From contig CAZTJR010000001.1 of assembly GCA_964613795.1 (NCBI GenBank), forward strand, positions 62,001-126,000: a stretch of DNA of 64,000 nucleotides, read 5' to 3'. The stretch comes from Chromatocurvus sp964613795 (GTDB taxonomy: Bacteria > Pseudomonadota > Gammaproteobacteria > Pseudomonadales > Halieaceae). Below, in pieces: positions 8,617-15,994 of this stretch. Below the pieces are notes generated by a model that saw only the letters and a program-made list of their open reading frames with translations, did no database searches and was not told the DNA's origin. Within the stretch, counting starts at the first letter, position 1; the number at the start of each line of letters is the position of its first letter. Made by a program: the position numbers and the translations under genes.

Positions 8617-9696
8617 TCATGGGGTAGTAACAGACTCCAGGTAGTTGACGGTCAGGTCCGGGAAGTCAGTGAAAACACCGTCTACGCCGATCTGACCGAT
8701 AAACAGGTCGAGCAGTTCCCTATAGCTGCTGATGCCGGGGGGGAGCGCATCGCGACGGAAGGTAAAGGGATGCACAAGCAGGTTTGCGCGATGCGCCCGC
8801 GCTACCAGGTCGGTCACTGCGGCCTTGCCCTCCGCGTCCCGGCCCGTGTAAATCTGCCGAATCCACGGGCCTATACCGTCGGCGTAGCGCGCGATCTCCG
8901 CCAGGCCCTCGTCTGACCGCAGATAATCATAATCGGTGCCCCCGTCCTCGCCCCAGCTGTTGTCGCCAATCAGCTGAATCAGTGGTAGCGACGTCTGAAG
9001 TGTATTCTTGAGGTATTTTAGGGTCGGCGGATCAAAGCATTGCAAAAAAACGTGCTCGCGGGCTTCGGACAGTCCCTCCTTCTCGAGGACATCCAGCACT
9101 GCCCGCGCAATGTCCATGCCCTCGGCATTGTGGAACTGCGGTGCCTTGAGCTCAATGTACAGACCGGTGTGCATGCCCCGGCTACGGTTCAGACCCTCGA
9201 CAAGGCGGATTTCCTCGGCAAGTGTCGGCACGCCGGACAGCCCTGGGCCCGCGGGAAAGCGGGCGGGGAAGACGCTGCTGTCGCCTCTACCGGGTGCGCG
9301 GCGTTCGTGGGCGCGCAGCCGCCGGATTTCGGCGAGGCTGAAATCGATGGCGTAGAAATGACCATCGGCCCGAGCGCGATCGGGAAAGATGGTCGCGACG
9401 TCGGTCGTGCTGTCCAGCAGGATATCGTGCAGAACGATTGGTACCGCGTCCTTCGTCAATACGATATCCTGCTCCAGGAAATCGGCACCCATGCCGTGCG
9501 CCAGCGCCTTTGCCGGCAAGGTGTGTTCCGGCAGATAACCACTGGCCCCGCGATGGGCGATGACAATCGGCCTGCTTTCCGCTGTCATGGGCTTCCATTT
9601 CTCGCGCGCTGTGTCTGCTGCCGCCGTGAAGCTGGCAGCAAGCGCGATCGACAGCAGCACGCTGGCAGCGCGCGCAATCCGTATGTGACATCGCAT
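8617..9696 (-). CDS. glpQ: Periplasmic glycerophosphodiester phosphodiesterase (GlpQ-like)
   Basis: Hydrolyses glycerophosphodiesters from phospholipid turnover to sn-glycerol 3-phosphate and an alcohol. 359 residues with a cleavable signal peptide (about 1-27, ASFTAAAD). The GDPD signature follows: AHRGASGYLPEHT with the catalytic His, then EQDIVLTKDAVPIVLHD with the metal ligands and second His, and near the C-terminus GVDGVFTDFPD. Its product could feed the GlpD-like dehydrogenase encoded near 61 kb, although the two are far apart. It sits 12 bases downstream of the aldehyde dehydrogenase on the same strand. Confidence 0.93.
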   Translation of the reverse strand: MRCHIRIARAASVLLSIALAASFTAAADTAREKWKPMTAESRPIVIAHRGASGYLPEHTLPAKALAHGMGADFLEQDIVLTKDAVPIVLHDILLDSTTDVATIFPDRARADGHFYAIDFSLAEIRRLRAHERRAPGRGDSSVFPARFPAGPGLSGVPTLAEEIRLVEGLNRSRGMHTGLYIELKAPQFHNAEGMDIARAVLDVLEKEGLSEAREHVFLQCFDPPTLKYLKNTLQTSLPLIQLIGDNSWGEDGGTDYDYLRSDEGLAEIARYADGIGPWIRQIYTGRDAEGKAAVTDLVARAHRANLLVHPFTFRRDALPPGISSYRELLDLFIGQIGVDGVFTDFPDLTVNYLESVTTP

Positions 9697-9708
9697 GGCG
9701 GGCTCACC

Positions 9709-11169
9709 TCAGGGCTTGACCTGCATTTTGATGGTTTTCTCGGTGGCAGGGCCGTAGGGAGGCAGCATGCCGCCAATGCGACCGATGTTCAGCTTTGTTT
9801 GCCGGTATATCGCCTTGGCGTGGCTGAAGCGGCGAAAGCCGTCCTCGCCGTGGTAGGCTCCCATGCCGCTGGGGCCGACGCCGCCGAAGGGCAGGTCTTC
9901 CTGCATCACGTGCATGATCACATCGTTGATGCAGATGCCGCCGGAGGTGGTGCGTTCCAGGACCGCGCGCTCTTCCTCGCCATCGCTACCGAAATAATAA
10001 GCCGCCAACGGTCTCGGCTGACTGTTGATGTAGCGGATGGTCTCCTCGAATTCCTTGTAGGTGACGATCGGCAGCAGGGGCCCGAACAGCTCTTCCTGCA
10101 TGACGGCGGTATCCAGTGGCGGCTGCGGGATCAGCGTCGGTGGGATTTTGCGTGATCCTTGCTGCACGTCGAAGTTTTCGTCGGCCGGGTTGATGACCAC
10201 GGTAGTGCCCCCGCGCTCGGCGATTTCTGCCAGATAACCGGCCAGGCGCTGGTAGTGGCGGTCGTTAACGATGGCTGTGTAGTCCGGATTGTCCAGAAGG
10301 CGCGGGTACATGCGCTGGACCGCCGCCTGTGCCGCCGCTATTACCTCCCCCATTGCCTCTTCCGGCACCAGCAGGTAATCCGGCGCCAGGCAGATCTGTC
10401 CGGCATTCAGGGTCTTGCCCAGCATAATGCGCTCCATGGCGCTATCGATATCCGCGCTGCGCGAGACGATCACCGGCGACTTGCCGCCCAGCTCCAGTGT
10501 CACGGGTACCAGGTTTTTCGCCGCAGCCGCCATGATGTGGCGTGCGACGCCGGTGGCGCCGGTGAACAGCAGATGGTCAAAGGGCAGCGCCGAGAAGGCC
10601 TGTCCCACCTCGGGCCCGCCGGTAGCGATAGTCACTTCCTCCGGCGACCAGGCGCTCGCCACCATCTCGGCCATCAGCTCGGCCGTGGCGGGTGTGAATT
10701 CGGAGGGCTTGATCATGGCGCGGTTGCCGGCGGCGAGAATACCCGCCAGTGGTCCGAAGGTCAGGTTGACCGGGAAATTCCAGGGCGAAATCACGCCGAC
10801 CACGCCCAGGGGCTGGTACTCGACTCGCGAGCGGCCACCCAGCAGGTTCAACGGGAACAGGGTCGAGCGTTTCTCGCCGCGCATCCAGTCGCGAACATGC
10901 TTTCGGGCATGCTTGAGGGGGCCGATGGAGGCTGCGACGTCGGTCATCAGCGTCACTTCACGGGATCGACAGCTGAAGTCGCTATTCAGCGCCTCGACAA
11001 TGCGGTCACGATTGGCATAGACCACGTCAATGCCGCGGTCGATACGATCGATGCGCACCTCCGCGCTGACGGCACCCTCGTTCAGGTAGGCTTCCTGCTG
11101 ACGCTTGAGCATGGTCTGCAGTTCGTTTGCGATATCGTTATCCTGGGTCGCTGATGCTGGCGCGTTCAT
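9709..11169 (-). CDS. Coniferyl-aldehyde-type NAD(P)-dependent aldehyde dehydrogenase
   Basis: 486 residues of the class-3-like aldehyde dehydrogenase group that includes coniferyl aldehyde dehydrogenases. Visible are GVVGVISPWNFPVNL (cofactor fold), LFTGATGVARHIM, the ELGGKSPVIV general-base Glu segment and NAGQICLAPDYLLVP with the catalytic Cys. The C-terminal PFGGVGPSGMGAYHG loop is also seen. It oxidises an aldehyde to a carboxylic acid; the natural substrate is not determined by sequence, and long-chain or aromatic aldehydes are possible. A strong AGGAGG lies 6 bases before the ATG. The divergent gene at 11325 shares its upstream region. Confidence 0.88.
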   Translation of the reverse strand: MNAPASATQDNDIANELQTMLKRQQEAYLNEGAVSAEVRIDRIDRGIDVVYANRDRIVEALNSDFSCRSREVTLMTDVAASIGPLKHARKHVRDWMRGEKRSTLFPLNLLGGRSRVEYQPLGVVGVISPWNFPVNLTFGPLAGILAAGNRAMIKPSEFTPATAELMAEMVASAWSPEEVTIATGGPEVGQAFSALPFDHLLFTGATGVARHIMAAAAKNLVPVTLELGGKSPVIVSRSADIDSAMERIMLGKTLNAGQICLAPDYLLVPEEAMGEVIAAAQAAVQRMYPRLLDNPDYTAIVNDRHYQRLAGYLAEIAERGGTTVVINPADENFDVQQGSRKIPPTLIPQPPLDTAVMQEELFGPLLPIVTYKEFEETIRYINSQPRPLAAYYFGSDGEEERAVLERTTSGGICINDVIMHVMQEDLPFGGVGPSGMGAYHGEDGFRRFSHAKAIYRQTKLNIGRIGGMLPPYGPATEKTIKMQVKP

Positions 11170-11210
11170 GGCTGCCCTCCTGGGCCCGTTGTCGGGGAGA
11201 TGACGATTGT

Positions 11211-11239
11211 TTGTCTGACACAGAGTCTTTCAGTATAGG
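11211..11239 (+). promoter_or_regulatory. Candidate sigma-70 promoter for the gene at 11325
   Basis: TTGTCT (11211-11216) and TATAGG (11234-11239) are separated by 17 bases, in the intergenic region between two divergent genes. Match quality is moderate, and the first codon lies about 85 bases downstream. This is pattern evidence only. Confidence 0.35.
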
Positions 11240-11324
11240 CCCTGCAGCGTGGCAGGTTAACCCGCCACTGTGTTTAACTTGATGCGCTGATTTGCCGCAC
11301 CGATAAAGGATCGTTATAGCACCC

Positions 11325-11660
11325 ATGCAGACACAGGATACGCGCACCCCGTCACCCCCTTTCGGTTACTCGCGGGAGTGCCATTACGACCGCGACAAGC
11401 AAGTGCGCATCGTCGCCGAGTTCCACGCCAACAAGATCCGTCCCAGTCGTATCGCCTACCGCGTTGGCATTGATATTGCCCTGATCGAGGCGCTGATTGC
11501 CGGCGAGGAAGAAACCGAGCGTTTTCCCAGGCTCGTTGCGCACTACCGCCGACAGCGCTTTCGCGATCGCCTGGGTTCGCTGTCGCGGGACCGTGGTGCC
11601 CGACGCTTTGAGGCGGAAATGCGCATCACCCGGGAATTCCAGTCTGAGCGGGAACTCTGA
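11325..11660 (+). CDS. Conserved-looking small protein of unknown function, possible HTH
   Basis: 111 residues, strongly charged and Arg-rich. The central part (about 25-60) reads KQVRIVAEFHANKIRPSRIA then YRVGIDIALIEALIAGE. This resembles a helix-turn-helix of the kind found in small DNA-binding proteins, with a basic C-terminal tail rich in Arg and Asp (about 70-111). There is no signal peptide or membrane segment. It is divergent from the aldehyde dehydrogenase and precedes a peptidase gene by about 118 bases. I do not recognise a named family; a nucleic-acid-binding role is an inference from composition. Confidence 0.6.
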   Translation: MQTQDTRTPSPPFGYSRECHYDRDKQVRIVAEFHANKIRPSRIAYRVGIDIALIEALIAGEEETERFPRLVAHYRRQRFRDRLGSLSRDRGARRFEAEMRITREFQSEREL

Positions 11661-11778
11661 GGGTGACCGCGTTGAATTCGCCACCAGGGCTCAGCGGGTT
11701 CTTATGACTGCCGCCTTCTGCAGTGTCATTGAAGCACCTGCTACACTCAGAATGACATCAACAACAAGAGACCCCGAT

Positions 11779-13347
11779 ATGAATCCGGTCCTGCGACGTT
11801 CCGCGCTCCTGCCCTTCGCACTGCTGCTGGCGTTATCCAGCCCGCTGCATGCCGATCCTCATGACGACAGCCATGGCGAGAAGCCCGCCGAAACTCACAC
11901 AGACACGCATGAATCCGCTGCCGCCGGCGTACCGGAGCCACTGCACGCCGAAAGCAGCGGCAGCGTGCGCATCGATGGCAAGACCGTCGATTACACCGCC
12001 GCCGCCGGCACCCTGGTCATGAAGAATGACGATGGCGACCCGATCGCGCACTTTGGCTACACCGCGTACACCCGCGATGGTGTCGACAAGGGCGAGCGTC
12101 CCATTCTGTTTGCCTATAACGGTGGGCCCGGCTCCGCTTCCATGTGGCTGCACATGGGCATTCTCGGGCCACAGCGTGCCGATGTGGAAGACACCGCCTT
12201 TACCACCAACGGCCCGTTCCGCTCGGTGAACAACGAGTTCAGCATTCTCGATCGCGCCGACCTGGTAATGATCGATCCGGTGGGAACGGGGTTTTCCCGC
12301 GCGGTGGGCAAGGGCGACAGCAAGGACTTCTGGGGAGTTGATAACGATATCCGCAGCGTGTCTGACTTCATTGTGCGCTATATCACCGAGACGGGCCGCT
12401 GGGCGTCACCGAAATATCTGCTGGGGGAAAGCTACGGCGGTATTCGCAGCGGCGGTGTCTCCTATGATCTGTTGTCCCGTCACAGCATTGCCCTCGAGGG
12501 GGTGATACTGGTATCGCCCTACATGGACTACATCGCGGGCAATGCCGGCACGGCAAACGACCTGCCCTACATCAATTACATCAGCACCTATGCGGCCACT
12601 GCCTGGTACCACGGCGTGAGCGAGTTCCGCCCCGATGACCTGCAGACCATGCTGGAGGAGGCGGAAGCCTTCGCGATGGACACCTATGCGCCGGTGCTGA
12701 TGAAGGGTCGCCGCGCCAGTGGCGAGGAGCGTCAGGCCGCGCTAGAGGGGCTGCAGCGTCTGACCGGTATCAGCGCCGACTACTGGGACCGCGCCAACCT
12801 GCGTATCGACGAGTCACGCTTCGCCAAGGAACTGCTGCGCGATCAGCGCAAGACGGTGGGACGCATCGATTCCCGCTTTGTCGGCGATGCCCTGAATCAT
12901 CTTGGCGAGCGTTTCAGCTACGATCCGTTTTTCCCGTCGGTGGGTCCGGCGTTCGTCGCGGCTTTCAACGATTATTATCGTGAAGTGCTAGGCGTGAAGA
13001 CCGACATGACCTATGTCACCTCCGCCGGCCTGTGGCGCGACTGGGGGCAGGAGCACCGTCATCCCGGACCGGTCGGCATGCAACCGGTGGGCAACACCGC
13101 TGTGGACCTGGCCTATGCCATGACCCAGAACCCGAACATGCGCCTGCTGATCCAGCAGGGTTACTTCGACCTGGCCACGCCAGTTGGCGCCACGCGCTAT
13201 TTTCTCGATCACATGGAGCTGCCCGAATCACTGCGCGCAAACATCACCGAGGCCTACTATGAGGCGGGCCACATGATGTACCTGCACAAGCCGTCAATGG
13301 AAAAGTACCGGCGTGATCTGGCGGCGTTCATCCGCGCCGCGGACTGA
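11779..13347 (+). CDS. Exported serine carboxypeptidase, peptidase family S10
   Basis: 522 residues from the ATG at 11779, where a signal peptide begins (MNPVLRRSALLPFALLLALS, cleavage near LHA). A His/Asp/Glu-rich linker follows (about 25-55). The alpha/beta-hydrolase catalytic core carries NGGPGSAS (oxyanion hole), GESYGG with the nucleophile Ser, QQGYFDLATP with the catalytic Asp and AGHMMY with the catalytic His. These are the S10 signatures. The open frame continues further upstream, but that extension lacks family content and would bury the signal peptide. Likely function is removal of C-terminal residues from peptides in the periplasm. Bacterial S10 enzymes are less common than eukaryotic ones. 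Confidence 0.9.
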   Translation: MNPVLRRSALLPFALLLALSSPLHADPHDDSHGEKPAETHTDTHESAAAGVPEPLHAESSGSVRIDGKTVDYTAAAGTLVMKNDDGDPIAHFGYTAYTRDGVDKGERPILFAYNGGPGSASMWLHMGILGPQRADVEDTAFTTNGPFRSVNNEFSILDRADLVMIDPVGTGFSRAVGKGDSKDFWGVDNDIRSVSDFIVRYITETGRWASPKYLLGESYGGIRSGGVSYDLLSRHSIALEGVILVSPYMDYIAGNAGTANDLPYINYISTYAATAWYHGVSEFRPDDLQTMLEEAEAFAMDTYAPVLMKGRRASGEERQAALEGLQRLTGISADYWDRANLRIDESRFAKELLRDQRKTVGRIDSRFVGDALNHLGERFSYDPFFPSVGPAFVAAFNDYYREVLGVKTDMTYVTSAGLWRDWGQEHRHPGPVGMQPVGNTAVDLAYAMTQNPNMRLLIQQGYFDLATPVGATRYFLDHMELPESLRANITEAYYEAGHMMYLHKPSMEKYRRDLAAFIRAAD

Positions 13348-13355
13348 AGCGGTTG

Positions 13356-14024
13356 CTATTCTGCCGGAGCCGTCACGCCGACGGGTGCACAGACTTTCCG
13401 GAAACCCGCCGCCACGAAGGGAATCATGTGGTCGTAGGCGGCCTGGAAATCCGTCGAGCGGCAGGTGCCACCCGACAGTTTGTCGATGCGCCCTGTCTGT
13501 GCCAGCGTGAGCGTGAGCGCGCCGGAGAGGTTGTTGTAGCACCAGTACAGGTTGTCGTCACTCGCGCCGGGCAGGGCCTTGCGCAGGGATACGATGAACT
13601 CCAGCACCAGGTCATCAAATAGCGACGACATCATCTTCGGGCCCCAGTAAGGCGAGTTGTTGATATAGGCGATCAGCGCCAGATAATGGCGCCAGCCCGC
13701 GTCGCCGGTTTCCTGGGCCAGCTCCAGCGGCCGCAGAAAGGCCTCGATAATCTGCTCGACGCTGGGCCCCTCGGGCCCGGCCTCCCGCTGACAGCGCTGC
13801 AGCGCCTCGCGTCGTGATTCGTTCAGGTGGGCCGCGCGACGATCGAATACCGCCTTGAACAGGTCGAGTTTCTTGCCGAAGTGGTAGCTCGCCAGCGCCA
13901 CGTCCACCTTCGCACTGGTGGCGATACGTCGCAGCGTGACGCCGTCATAGCCGTGCAGGGCAAAGAGTTCCTCCGCAACATCGAGAATGCGTTCCCGCTT
14001 GCTGCGATTTCTGGCTGCCTTCAT
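13356..14024 (-). CDS. TetR/AcrR family transcriptional regulator
   Basis: 222 residues from the ATG at 14024 (MKAARNRSKRERIL). The N-terminal TetR helix-turn-helix spans about 8-55 (ILDVAEELFALHGYDGVTLR then IATSAKVDVALASYHFGKK). A C-terminal ligand-binding helical domain follows with a hydrophobic pocket. An in-frame start 96 bases upstream would place coding sequence over the palindrome described next, so the shorter form is preferred. It is divergent from the sodium:solute symporter at 14099 with a perfect operator between them, so it very likely represses both itself and the transporter. The inducer is unknown. Confidence 0.92.
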   Translation of the reverse strand: MKAARNRSKRERILDVAEELFALHGYDGVTLRRIATSAKVDVALASYHFGKKLDLFKAVFDRRAAHLNESRREALQRCQREAGPEGPSVEQIIEAFLRPLELAQETGDAGWRHYLALIAYINNSPYWGPKMMSSLFDDLVLEFIVSLRKALPGASDDNLYWCYNNLSGALTLTLAQTGRIDKLSGGTCRSTDFQAAYDHMIPFVAAGFRKVCAPVGVTAPAE

Positions 14025-14060
14025 GCGCTGTTGCCCCCGCCCCCCGGGATTGGTGGTTGC

Positions 14061-14082
14061 GTATTCAACACTTGTTGAATAC
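14061..14082. promoter_or_regulatory. TetR-type operator, perfect 10+10 bp palindrome
   Basis: Arms GTATTCAACA (14061-14070) and TGTTGAATAC (14073-14082) are exact reverse complements with a 2-base CT spacer. The site lies 16 bases before the symporter start and 36 bases upstream of the tetR start, in the short divergent intergenic region. Size and symmetry fit a TetR dimer site, and it probably overlaps both promoters. Confidence 0.85.
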
Positions 14083-14098
14083 GCTGTCGGAAAATAAC

Positions 14099-15562
14099 AT
14101 GAGCGCCGTGACGATGACACCTGAATTGTTCAAATATCTGCTGGTCTGCGGTTATGCGCTGCTGGTCTACGGGCTGTCCGTGATCGGGCTGCGGCGCACC
14201 CGCAGCGTGCAGGGTTTTTCCATTGGCAACAAGGACATGAGCCCGGTGGTGGTGGGTATCACGCTGGCGGCATCGATTGCCTCCACCGCGACCTTTGTCA
14301 TCAACCCGGGATTTGTTTACCAGCATGGCCTGTCTGCTTACCTGCATTTTGGCGTCGCCGGCTCACTGGGCATTACCGCTGCTTTTCTGGTCCTGACGCG
14401 CGGATTCCTGCGCCTCGGTGAGACGCACAAGGCCCTGACGATACCCCAGTGGATCTTTTACCGCTACAACCACCGTGGGTTCAGCCTGTTCTTCGCATTC
14501 ATCAATCTGCTGTCGATAACCTTTGTGGTTCTCATTCTGGTCGGCTGCAGCCTGCTGGTGACAGGTCTGTTCCCGGTGGATCAGAAGACCGCTCTGGTCG
14601 GTGTGCTGCTGTTCGTTTTTTCCTACGTGCTCATGGGTGGAACCTATGCCCACGCTTATACCAACACGCTGCAGGGGATCATGATGCTGCTGGTCACCGT
14701 GCTGCTGTTTGTGCTGGGGGTGAAGTATTTCGACGGCGGCTTTCTCAGCTCTCTTGCGCAAGTGAGCGCTGACTATGCAGCGGCATTCAACGAGGACAGC
14801 TCGCTCTACTTTGATTTTTTTTCCGTGTTTGTCAGCGGCTTCGTGGTGACCTTTGCGTTGATGCTGCAGCCCCATATTCTCACCAAGGTGCTGTACCTGC
14901 GCAGCGAGCGGGATATTAGCTGGTTTATCGGCACCACGGTGGTCGTCGGCGCGCTGTTCACGCTGATGCTCATGATCGGATTTTACGCACGTCTGGCCGG
15001 GCTGGAGGTCGACTCCCAGGACACGGTGGTGCGCGATTACCTGCTGCACGAGTTCAGCACGTCGATATGGGGCGAGTACCTGCTGGTTTTCATTTTCGTC
15101 ACGCTGCTGGCAGCCGGCATGAGTACCCTCGACGGCATTCTGGTGTCCCTGTCGGCCATGGTGGTCACAGATATCGTCAAGCCCTTTGCCCGTGAGGGCG
15201 GCAGCGATGGTCTGGCGCTGTCGCGCTGGGTGCTGGTAGGGGTCGGCGTGATCGGACTGGCGCTGGCGTGGAATCCGCCGCCGCTGATCGGCCTGTTTGC
15301 GCAGAAGGGCGTCTACGGGCTGGCAGCCGCCTCGCTGGTGCCGGTGCTGTTCGGGGTGCTGGTGAGGCGGCATATTCCACTGTGGGTGGTGCTGGGTGCG
15401 GCGGCCATTGGCCTTGTGCTGCACCTGCTGTTCAATCTGGCGCTGGGCGTGGAAAATCCGGCGATCTCCGCCACCTATGGCATTCTGGCGTCGCTGGCCT
15501 TCGGGCTGGTCGGCTTGCTGGTGACCCGGCCATTGAACGGGGGTTCTGCATCGCCTCTATGA
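14099..15562 (+). CDS. Sodium:solute symporter (SSS family)
   Basis: 487 residues from ATG 14099, with about 13 hydrophobic segments spread through the protein and little else. SSS features include the N-terminal RTRSVQGFSIGNKDMSP loop between TM1 and TM2, the SIASTATFVINPGF segment in TM2 and LLAAGMSTLDGILVSLSAM in TM8, which in the family helps form the sodium site. The substrate cannot be told: SSS members carry sugars, amino acids, organic acids or acetate. The gene is divergent from tetR and its promoter is likely controlled from the palindrome immediately upstream. It runs into the convergent sulfotransferase-like fragment 14 bases after its stop. Confidence 0.9.
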   Translation: MSAVTMTPELFKYLLVCGYALLVYGLSVIGLRRTRSVQGFSIGNKDMSPVVVGITLAASIASTATFVINPGFVYQHGLSAYLHFGVAGSLGITAAFLVLTRGFLRLGETHKALTIPQWIFYRYNHRGFSLFFAFINLLSITFVVLILVGCSLLVTGLFPVDQKTALVGVLLFVFSYVLMGGTYAHAYTNTLQGIMMLLVTVLLFVLGVKYFDGGFLSSLAQVSADYAAAFNEDSSLYFDFFSVFVSGFVVTFALMLQPHILTKVLYLRSERDISWFIGTTVVVGALFTLMLMIGFYARLAGLEVDSQDTVVRDYLLHEFSTSIWGEYLLVFIFVTLLAAGMSTLDGILVSLSAMVVTDIVKPFAREGGSDGLALSRWVLVGVGVIGLALAWNPPPLIGLFAQKGVYGLAAASLVPVLFGVLVRRHIPLWVVLGAAAIGLVLHLLFNLALGVENPAISATYGILASLAFGLVGLLVTRPLNGGSASPL

Positions 15563-15576
15563 GCGTTTGTCTGTGT

Positions 15577-15894
15577 TCAAAACGGTCTCGGTTCTGCAGG
15601 CGACAGACGCTCGCATGCGTATTCATAGAGCGCCATGTCTTGTCGATTCAAAGCGAGAAGCTCGTCAAAGGATTGGTTGCCAATACTTTCCCTGAGTTTT
15701 TTCAGGCGGATGTCGATGGGCGACATAAGGTCAGTTGAAGTGGAGTTTACGGCGTCGCTTTCTGCAAACTCAAAGTGGACACCATATTTTTCGAGTAAAG
15801 CGGGGAATTTTGCAACATCGTCATTGAAAAATTCAGTCCTTGCCAGAAGCTCCACGTTGTCGAGATTCCTCTTTGCCTGATCCATATCAAGCTC
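15577..15894 (-). CDS. Sulfotransferase-like protein, C-terminal fragment cut by assembly gap
   Basis: Only the last 105 residues or so lie before the N run. They include DMDQAKRNLDNVELLARTEF, a putative acceptor- or cofactor-lid region, and an end reading LLALNRQDMALYEYA, which resembles the C-termini of bacterial sulfotransferases related to heparan-type enzymes. The P-loop-like 5'-PAPS motif would be upstream in the missing part, so catalytic capacity cannot be judged. It is convergent with the symporter. A call of generic nucleotide-sulfate sugar-modifying enzyme is the honest limit. Confidence 0.5.
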   Translation of the reverse strand, partial: ELDMDQAKRNLDNVELLARTEFFNDDVAKFPALLEKYGVHFEFAESDAVNSTSTDLMSPIDIRLKKLRESIGNQSFDELLALNRQDMALYEYACERLSPAEPRPF

Positions 15895-15994
15895 NNNNNN
15901 NNNNNNNNNNNNNNNNNNNNNNNNNNNNNNNNNNNNNNNNNNNNNNNNNNNNNNNNNNNNNNNNNNNNNNNNNNNNNNNNNNNNNNNNNNNNNN
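15895..15994. other. Assembly gap of 100 N
   Basis: Exactly 100 unknown bases, the conventional size for a scaffold gap of unknown length. Both flanking genes are interrupted. Any open frame that bridges it is artificial. Confidence 0.99.

Noticed and set aside
10159..11154. 331-codon plus-strand open frame over the aldehyde dehydrogenase
   Set aside because: Antisense shadow with Gln/His/Arg-rich composition and no motifs.
14363..15424. 353-codon minus-strand open frame over the symporter
   Set aside because: Composition dominated by His/Gln, typical of antisense of membrane-protein codons.
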